NCBI GenBank assembly: GCA_024653355.1
Contig: JANLFQ010000002.1
Location: forward strand, 248,001-312,000
Length of the DNA: 64,000 nt
Direction: 5' to 3'
Origin: a candidate division WOR-3 bacterium
GTDB lineage: Bacteria > Hydrothermota > Tepidihabitantia > Tepidihabitantales > Tepidihabitantaceae
Position numbers and translations under genes: made by a program. Below are positions 59,239 to 64,000 of the stretch, one piece after another (the stretch's first letter is position 1; every line of letters begins with the position of its first letter). The notes under the pieces are model-generated. The model had not been told where the DNA came from. It saw nothing but the letters and a program-made list of their open reading frames with translations, and did no database searches.

Positions 59239-59883
59239 TTAGAAGATGATGAATACGGTGCTACTGAGCGCGGCGGGGATGAGGATAAGGAGGTCACGGG
59301 GAAGGATGTTTAACCGTTTGCGGGTCAGAACTAAAGGCGGTTGGTTGCGGCATTGGTCTTCTGCCAATTTGAGACGCTGGGCGATGGCGTCCGGCAGGTG
59401 GCGCATTTCGCTGATGCGGATGTCGGCAAAGATTGGGACAAGTTGCAGGGTGGTGGTCAACAGGTAGGAACCCCGGATTCCCAAGATGGTGTTGAAGGTG
59501 TCGATAAGCTGTTCTTGCGGGCAGGCGGTGATGAGGATAGCGGTGAGCAGGACACCCCAGAGAAGACGGTAGGAGATGAAGATACCGTTGAGGGCGCCCG
59601 GTGTACTGAAGAGGTTGAGGATTCTGGGGGCAGGACCAAGCAGGGCGTTGGAAAGGATGAGGGCGGGTGCAAGCCAGATGAAGGTGCGAAGGTTGATGAT
59701 TTTTTTACGCCCTGGTTTGAGCATAAGGAAAAGGTAGAGGGTGAACAGCGCTGAGATAGCAATCTCGCCGTAGCGGTTGATGGTTAAAAGTCCGGGCAGG
59801 GAGAAAACGAGGGTGCCGATTCTGCCCGGGACCGAGAATGGTTTTTGGGTTGTCAGGCTTCTTTTTTCTCTTTCTGAGCACAC
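59239..59883 (-). CDS. EcfT/CbiQ-like membrane protein
   Basis: 214 aa with about five hydrophobic segments (IGTLVFSLPGLL, EIAISALFTLYLFLML, TFIWLAPALILSNALLG, ISYRLLWGVLLTAILITACP, and the C-terminal LLILIPAALSSTVFIIF). The middle resembles ECF-transporter T components: LLWGVLLTAIL...PQEQLIDTFNTILG, then SYLLTTTLQLVPIFADIRISEMRHLPDAIAQRL, where T components carry the arginine-containing coupling helices. Adjacency to truA supports this. No ECF ATPase or S component is in the window. GTG start overlaps the DksA-like gene by 31 nt, so the start could be later. Confidence 0.55.
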   Translation of the reverse strand: MCSEREKRSLTTQKPFSVPGRIGTLVFSLPGLLTINRYGEIAISALFTLYLFLMLKPGRKKIINLRTFIWLAPALILSNALLGPAPRILNLFSTPGALNGIFISYRLLWGVLLTAILITACPQEQLIDTFNTILGIRGSYLLTTTLQLVPIFADIRISEMRHLPDAIAQRLKLAEDQCRNQPPLVLTRKRLNILPRDLLILIPAALSSTVFIIF

Positions 59884-60254
59884 TTCATACAGAAACGGGC
59901 AGCGGGTACCGCTTCAAGTCGGGCAAGGGGTATCGGTTCGCCACACATTTCGCAGATGCCATAGGTGCCGTTAGCGATTTTGTTAAGGGCATCGTCAATG
60001 TCGCGCAGGCTGCGGGATTCAATGGAGCGTAACTGGGAGGCGAGTTCCCGCTGGAAGTTTTCGGTGCCCTGGTCGGCGATATGGGTACGATGGCTGGAAA
60101 GGTCACCGGTGTTGGCTGGGGTATCCATTACCTGACGGGTGAAGTTGCCCTGGCGCAGGATGCGCTGTTTTTCATTGAGGAGCGCCTGCTCCAGCCGGCG
60201 CAGGTCTTTTTCAGCGATGTGGCAACTGGTTTTTTTCTTCTTCTTCTGTGCCAT
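59853..60254 (-). CDS. DksA/TraR-family zinc-finger protein
   Basis: 133 aa. A basic N-terminus (KKKKKTSCHI), a coiled-coil (EKDLRRLEQALLNEKQRIL), the DksA-like middle with ASQLRSIESRSLRDIDDALNKIANGTYGICEMCGEPIPLARLEAVPAARFCMKCAQ and a four-Cys zinc finger (CEMC, CMKC). DksA-type proteins reach into the RNA polymerase secondary channel and shape responses to ppGpp. The DxxDxA tip of true DksA is not obvious (tip region has DQGTENF), so it belongs to the wider TraR/YteA-like group. Its ATG overlaps the ileS stop by 1 nt. Confidence 0.88.
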   Translation of the reverse strand: MAQKKKKKTSCHIAEKDLRRLEQALLNEKQRILRQGNFTRQVMDTPANTGDLSSHRTHIADQGTENFQRELASQLRSIESRSLRDIDDALNKIANGTYGICEMCGEPIPLARLEAVPAARFCMKCAQKEKKEA

Positions 60255-63190
60255 TATCTTTTTACCCTCCTGATGGCAAGCCGTGCCGGCTCGCGGTTTA
60301 TGTTAAGTTCGGTTTCAACCTCCGGGTCGGGAAGGGAGTCAAATTTTAACTCTTCTGCCAGGGTTTCCTGTTTCAGGTAATCTTTAAACATCGCAATCGC
60401 CTGGTTAAGCCGGTCTGAACCCTGACAGGAAAGGACGATACGGTCAGTAACCTCAAACCCGGCACTCTTGCGCAGGTTCTGGACCCGGCGGATAAGTTCG
60501 CGCACCAAACCTTCGGCTTCCAGTTCCGGTGTCAGGTTGGGGTCGATACCGATGGTGAAATGGTCGTTTTCTTCGATGATTAATCCGGCGGGGATTGAGT
60601 CGGTAATGAAGGTGATGTTGCGGATGTTCAGTTCTTCTTTGACAATCTCGATATCAGGTTCAAGGCGCTTTCGGTCGGTGGGTGGTTTTACGACAACGAA
60701 CATTTGGGAAAGGGGTTGACGCACTTTGATACGGGATTTTTCCCGGGCGGCATGGCCAAGGGACACCAGTTCGCGGACGAGTTGCATATCGGCTTCAAGT
60801 TCCGGGTCGATGAGCGTTTTGTCGGGCTCCGGGTAGAACGTTAGATGGACGCTTTCCGGGGCGTTGGGGTCACAGGAACGGACGAGGTTCTGGTAGATTT
60901 CTTCGGTGATGAAGGGGATGAAGGGGGCAAGAAGCTTGACGAGGGTTACGAGGCAGGTGTAAAGGGTGTAGTAGGCGGCGGCTTTGTCATGGTCGGCCGC
61001 CGATTTCCAGAAGCGACGCCGGCTGCGCCGGACATACCAGGTAGAGAGGTCGTCGATAAACTGTTCCCCGGCGAGTGCCGCGGCGGCGCAGTCATAGTCT
61101 TCGAGTCGGTCGCGGGTAAACAGGACAAGGTTGTTGAGCCGGGAGAGAATCCAGCGGTCAAGACGGCTGAGGTGTTCTTTTTTTACATTGAGGGTCGTGG
61201 GGTTTACTTTGTCAATGACGGCATAGGTGACAAAGAAACTGTAAACATTCCAGAAGGTGAGCAGTTTCCGTTTGACTTCTTCGCCGACTTTAAATCCGAA
61301 CAAAAGGTTCTGGGTCGGGTTGTGGCGACAGAACACCCAGCGCATTGTGTCGGCGCCCATTTTCGCCACCGCCTCTTCCACTTCGATGGCGTTGCCCCAG
61401 GATTTGTGCATCTCCCGGCCATCTTCGGCTTTCATCGTCGCATAGCCGAGTACGGTGCGGAAGGGCGAGCACCTTTCCAGTACGGTGCTCATTGCGAGGA
61501 TGGCATAGAACCAGTTGCGGAACTGGCCCGGGAATGATTCGGTGATGAAGTCGAAGGGAAACCATTCTTGCCAGTAGGCACGGTCGGTGAGGTAATGGGT
61601 GGTGGAAAAGGGCACGATGCCCGCGTCAAGCCAGGGGTTGCCGACATCTTTGATGCGGGAGACGAGTTTGCCGCACTGCGGACAACCAATTTTCACTTCG
61701 TCAATCCAGGGTCGATGCGGCGTGTGGCCGGCAAACTTTTCCCAGCCGGCACGCGCCCGTTCTTTTAACTCCTCCGGTGAACCGATGACATCAAACCAGC
61801 CGCAGGAGCATTTGAAGATGGGTAATGCCAGGCCCCAGTAGCGCTTTTTGGAGATGCACCAGTCACCCATATTGCGTAGCCAGTCGAGTTCTCGCTCCAA
61901 ACCGAATTCAGGAATCCAGCGCACCTGTTTTGCCGATTCCATTATCGCTTCCCGCAGCGGGTCCATCGCAATGAACCATTCGTCGACAAGGCGGAAGACC
62001 AGTTCTGCGCCACAGCGCCAGCAGACTGGATAGCGGTGAGTGTAATCTTCTACCCGATAGAGAAGCCCTTTTTGTTTGAGGTTTTCGAAAACTTCCGGCG
62101 CAACCCGGCTGGCTTCTTTGCCGGTGAGCCAGTCAAACCCTTCTTTAAATGTGCCGTCTTCGTTCAGGGGTGCAATGACCGCAAGGTTTTCCTCTTTGCC
62201 GAGGAGGAAGTCCTCTTTACCGCAGCCCGGGGCGATATGGACGATGCCGGTACCTTCGGTGGCGCTGACATCTTTCCAGAGTACAACCCGATGTTCAACC
62301 CCTTGCTGTGCCGGCAGTTCGTCAAATGGTCCCCGGTATTTCAAGCCGGCAAGTTCTCTTCCCGGGAACTCTTCAAGTATTTCAACACCGGTGCCCAAGA
62401 CCGAAAGGAGTTCTTTGGCAAGGATTAAAATTTCGCCGTCCTTTTTCGCCCGAACATAGGTGAGGTCGGGGTGAACGGCAGCGCCGGTATTTGAAGAAAG
62501 GGTCCAGGGTGTTGTTGTCCAGACAAGGAGCGATTCATTCGTACGGTTCAAGATTGGGAAACGGACAAAAATCGCCGGATGGGTCAGGACGCGGTAGCCC
62601 TCAGTGGCGATTTCCATATCCGAGATAGCGGTGCCGCAACGGGCACACCAGGGCATAACATCGGTCCCTTCGTAAATTAAGCCGAGTTCGTGGCACTTTT
62701 TGAGAAAGAACCAGATGGCGTAGTTGTTTTCTTCCGACATCGTATAGTAGGAGTTTTCCCAGTCCATCCACTGGCCAATAAGGATTGACTGCTGGGTCTG
62801 GATGCGCGAGAATTTCATAACCCGCTCTTTGCACTTTTCAACAAACTGGGCGATGCCAAACTTCTCGATGTCCTTTTTGGACTTGAACCCCAGTTCCTTT
62901 TCTACTTCAACCTCGACCCATAAACCCTGACAGTCAAAACCGTTCTGAAACCGCTGGTCAAAGCCAAGCATCGCTTTGTAGCGCTGAAACAGGTCTTTGT
63001 ATGTTCTCCCCCAGGCGTGGTGGACGCCCATTGGGCCATTGGCGGTAATTGGGCCATCAAGGAAGCGGAACTTGGGGTTGCCCCGATTACGCTCTTTGAG
63101 GCGGTAAAAATAACGGCCTTCTTCCCAGAAGCGGAGGATTCGGGGTTCAATTTCACGATGGTCGGGTTGCGGAGGAACAGGTTTAAACAT
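60254..63190 (-). CDS. ileS: Isoleucyl-tRNA synthetase
   Basis: 978 aa class I enzyme. The HIGH-like site is HHAWG (GPMGVHHAWGRT). The editing domain contains LLVWTTTPWTLSSN and GTGIVHIAPGCGKEDF. Zinc-type CxxC pairs lie in MPWCARCGTAI, YPVCWRCGAEL, FKCSCGW and IGCPQCGKL. The KMSKS position reads EMHKSWGN. The anticodon-binding part is WILSRLNNLVLFTRDRLEDYD. These features and length match the eukaryote-like/type 2 IleRS branch common in anaerobes. It starts 6 bp after the PQQ-like gene and is coupled to the DksA-like gene. Confidence 0.93.
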   Translation of the reverse strand: MFKPVPPQPDHREIEPRILRFWEEGRYFYRLKERNRGNPKFRFLDGPITANGPMGVHHAWGRTYKDLFQRYKAMLGFDQRFQNGFDCQGLWVEVEVEKELGFKSKKDIEKFGIAQFVEKCKERVMKFSRIQTQQSILIGQWMDWENSYYTMSEENNYAIWFFLKKCHELGLIYEGTDVMPWCARCGTAISDMEIATEGYRVLTHPAIFVRFPILNRTNESLLVWTTTPWTLSSNTGAAVHPDLTYVRAKKDGEILILAKELLSVLGTGVEILEEFPGRELAGLKYRGPFDELPAQQGVEHRVVLWKDVSATEGTGIVHIAPGCGKEDFLLGKEENLAVIAPLNEDGTFKEGFDWLTGKEASRVAPEVFENLKQKGLLYRVEDYTHRYPVCWRCGAELVFRLVDEWFIAMDPLREAIMESAKQVRWIPEFGLERELDWLRNMGDWCISKKRYWGLALPIFKCSCGWFDVIGSPEELKERARAGWEKFAGHTPHRPWIDEVKIGCPQCGKLVSRIKDVGNPWLDAGIVPFSTTHYLTDRAYWQEWFPFDFITESFPGQFRNWFYAILAMSTVLERCSPFRTVLGYATMKAEDGREMHKSWGNAIEVEEAVAKMGADTMRWVFCRHNPTQNLLFGFKVGEEVKRKLLTFWNVYSFFVTYAVIDKVNPTTLNVKKEHLSRLDRWILSRLNNLVLFTRDRLEDYDCAAAALAGEQFIDDLSTWYVRRSRRRFWKSAADHDKAAAYYTLYTCLVTLVKLLAPFIPFITEEIYQNLVRSCDPNAPESVHLTFYPEPDKTLIDPELEADMQLVRELVSLGHAAREKSRIKVRQPLSQMFVVVKPPTDRKRLEPDIEIVKEELNIRNITFITDSIPAGLIIEENDHFTIGIDPNLTPELEAEGLVRELIRRVQNLRKSAGFEVTDRIVLSCQGSDRLNQAIAMFKDYLKQETLAEELKFDSLPDPEVETELNINREPARLAIRRVKR

Positions 63191-63196
63191 ATCGGT

Positions 63197-64000
63197 TTAT
63201 CTTGCCCGTCCGGTGTTTTTGATGTCGGCACCAAACATTGGCCAGGAGGAGTTCGCCGGACCACCATAGCCAACAACACACCAGGCACGTGTACCGTCGC
63301 CGATGTAGATGTAGCCGGCGTCGTCAATCTTCGGAGCCGAGATGAATTCGCCCGGTGTGCCAATGCCCAGAGCCGCAGCCCATCGTCTTGTGCCATCGCT
63401 GTTAACGGCATAGAGCGAATCCCGGTCGCCTTGCTGGTCCATTAAGCCAACACAAAGGAAGTAGATAACACCGGTATTGCTAACCGCCGGTGTTGAGGCG
63501 TCACCGGTCAAAGGGGGAATGAACTGCCAGTTGATGTCACCGTTTTCCGGGGAAAGGGAGAGTAATGTACCGGTGAGGGTGATGTAAATTGTACCATCAC
63601 TGCCGATTACCGGAGCCGAAAGTTCGCCGACAAATCGAACCGCCCAGTTTTCCCTGCCGTCGGCAAGGTTCACCGAGGCAAGCCAACCGTCCTCATCGGT
63701 TACATAGATAACCGAACTTCGTGTGTCGATTGCGGGCGGTGCCGCAACTGCCTGCCGCATACCATAGCGCCATTTTATCTGACCATCGGACGGGCTAAGG
63801 GCATAGAGGGTGTCGTCCTGAGACACAAACACCGTGCCATCCGGACCAATTACCGGCGAATGTTCACCGCCGCCAGCGTAGAAAACCCATTTTCGGGAGC
63901 CGTCTTCCGGGTTGATGGCAAATACCGAGTCGTTTTCGGTCTGGATGAAGATTGTACCATCAAGCCCCAGAGCCGGCAGGGCGGTTATTCCGGAACGAAA
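63197..64000 (-). CDS. PQQ-like beta-propeller protein (partial, N-terminus outside window)
   Basis: The frame is open to the window edge; at least 267 residues are present, and an internal GTG at 63832 is not the true start. Repeats of about 40 aa follow the PQQ/WD-like pattern: DGTIFIQTENDSVFAINPEDGSRKWVF, DGTVFVSQDDTLYALSPSDGQIKWRYG, SVIYVTDEDGWLASVNLADGRENWAV, DGTIYITLTGTLLSLSPENGDINWQF. The last part (GGPANSSWPMFGADIKNTGRAR) is a typical end that closes the propeller. Probably exported. It may be a scaffold or enzyme-like propeller; BamB is unlikely because of the ending. Next to ileS with 6 bp spacing. Confidence 0.75.
   Translation of the reverse strand, partial: FRSGITALPALGLDGTIFIQTENDSVFAINPEDGSRKWVFYAGGGEHSPVIGPDGTVFVSQDDTLYALSPSDGQIKWRYGMRQAVAAPPAIDTRSSVIYVTDEDGWLASVNLADGRENWAVRFVGELSAPVIGSDGTIYITLTGTLLSLSPENGDINWQFIPPLTGDASTPAVSNTGVIYFLCVGLMDQQGDRDSLYAVNSDGTRRWAAALGIGTPGEFISAPKIDDAGYIYIGDGTRAWCVVGYGGPANSSWPMFGADIKNTGRAR

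Noticed and set aside
60845-61537. 230-aa open frame on the plus strand
   Set aside because: Lies wholly within ileS on the other strand, and its translation has no recognisable motifs.
1-64000. CRISPR arrays, tRNA/rRNA genes, insertion sequences or prophage
   Set aside because: No regular short direct repeats with spacers, no tRNA T-arm or acceptor patterns, and no transposase, integrase or phage genes were found. The protein repeats in the propeller genes are coding repeats.

Overview
The window is 64 kb of dense bacterial chromosome with about 49 genes, tight operons, no rRNA or tRNA genes, no CRISPR array and no insertion sequences. Many proteins are exported and end in type IX secretion (Por)-like C-terminal sorting domains, and there is a PorV/PorQ-type barrel, a TonB-dependent receptor and many lipoproteins. 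The cell is therefore a diderm of the FCB (Fibrobacteres-Chlorobi-Bacteroidetes) type. The style of the long secreted proteins (CARDB-like repeats, a Lys-rich six-bladed propeller, a C-terminal FlgD/Por-like tail) suggests candidate phylum WOR-3/Stahlbacteria or a relative; this is inference. An Rrf2-ferredoxin-hybrid cluster protein operon and a probable selenoprotein suggest anaerobic life.

Layout. 1-5.2 kb: two secreted propeller proteins. 5.4-7.3 kb: deoC and kbl. 7.5-10.2 kb (minus): another secreted propeller protein. 10.5-20.5 kb: an operon of lipoprotein, TonB-dependent receptor, large secreted protein, PorV-like barrel and clostripain-like protease. 20.5-26.7 kb: a secreted protein of about 14 repeats (minus) and two secreted proteins (plus). 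26.7-29.6 kb (minus): Rrf2 regulator, ferredoxin protein and Hcp. 30.1-31.7 kb: a small barrel-like protein and a phosphoesterase lipoprotein. 31.8-40.6 kb: seven exported envelope proteins, mostly lipoproteins (FlgO/CsgG-like, LPP20/FlgP-like, FlgT-like, an unknown, LpoB, COG3014 TPR, YcfL), followed by a LolCDE/MacB-like ABC transporter. 40.7-43.9 kb: a HemW-like protein that has lost its cluster cysteines, signal peptidase I, a PP-loop ATPase and an unknown protein. 44.0-53.4 kb: a probable sigma-54 module with a histidine kinase, an NtrC-type regulator and two sigma-54 promoters, interleaved with a gingipain-like propeller protein. 53.4-55.9 kb: parA, parB and an M23 peptidase. 56.3-57.2 kb: a TlpA-like protein with an in-frame TGA in its UxxC motif and a SECIS-like hairpin. 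57.2-64 kb: a solute-binding lipoprotein, then (minus) a PQQ-like protein, ileS, a DksA/TraR-like protein, an EcfT-like protein and truA.

Two expression styles are visible. Secreted and envelope genes mostly have strong Shine-Dalgarno sites and leaders. A set of housekeeping and regulatory genes (lepB, the PP-loop gene, the 43.4 kb gene, parA, the solute-binding protein, the Rrf2 gene and nearly deoC) have a consensus -10 box placed so that transcription starts at, or a few bases before, the start codon. This suggests leaderless mRNAs.

The most notable findings are the selenoprotein, the combined FlgO/P/T-like plus LpoB/COG3014/YcfL operon with its own ABC transporter and no flagellar genes, the sigma-54 module, and the leaderless promoter class. 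All function calls are from reading motifs; no database search was possible.
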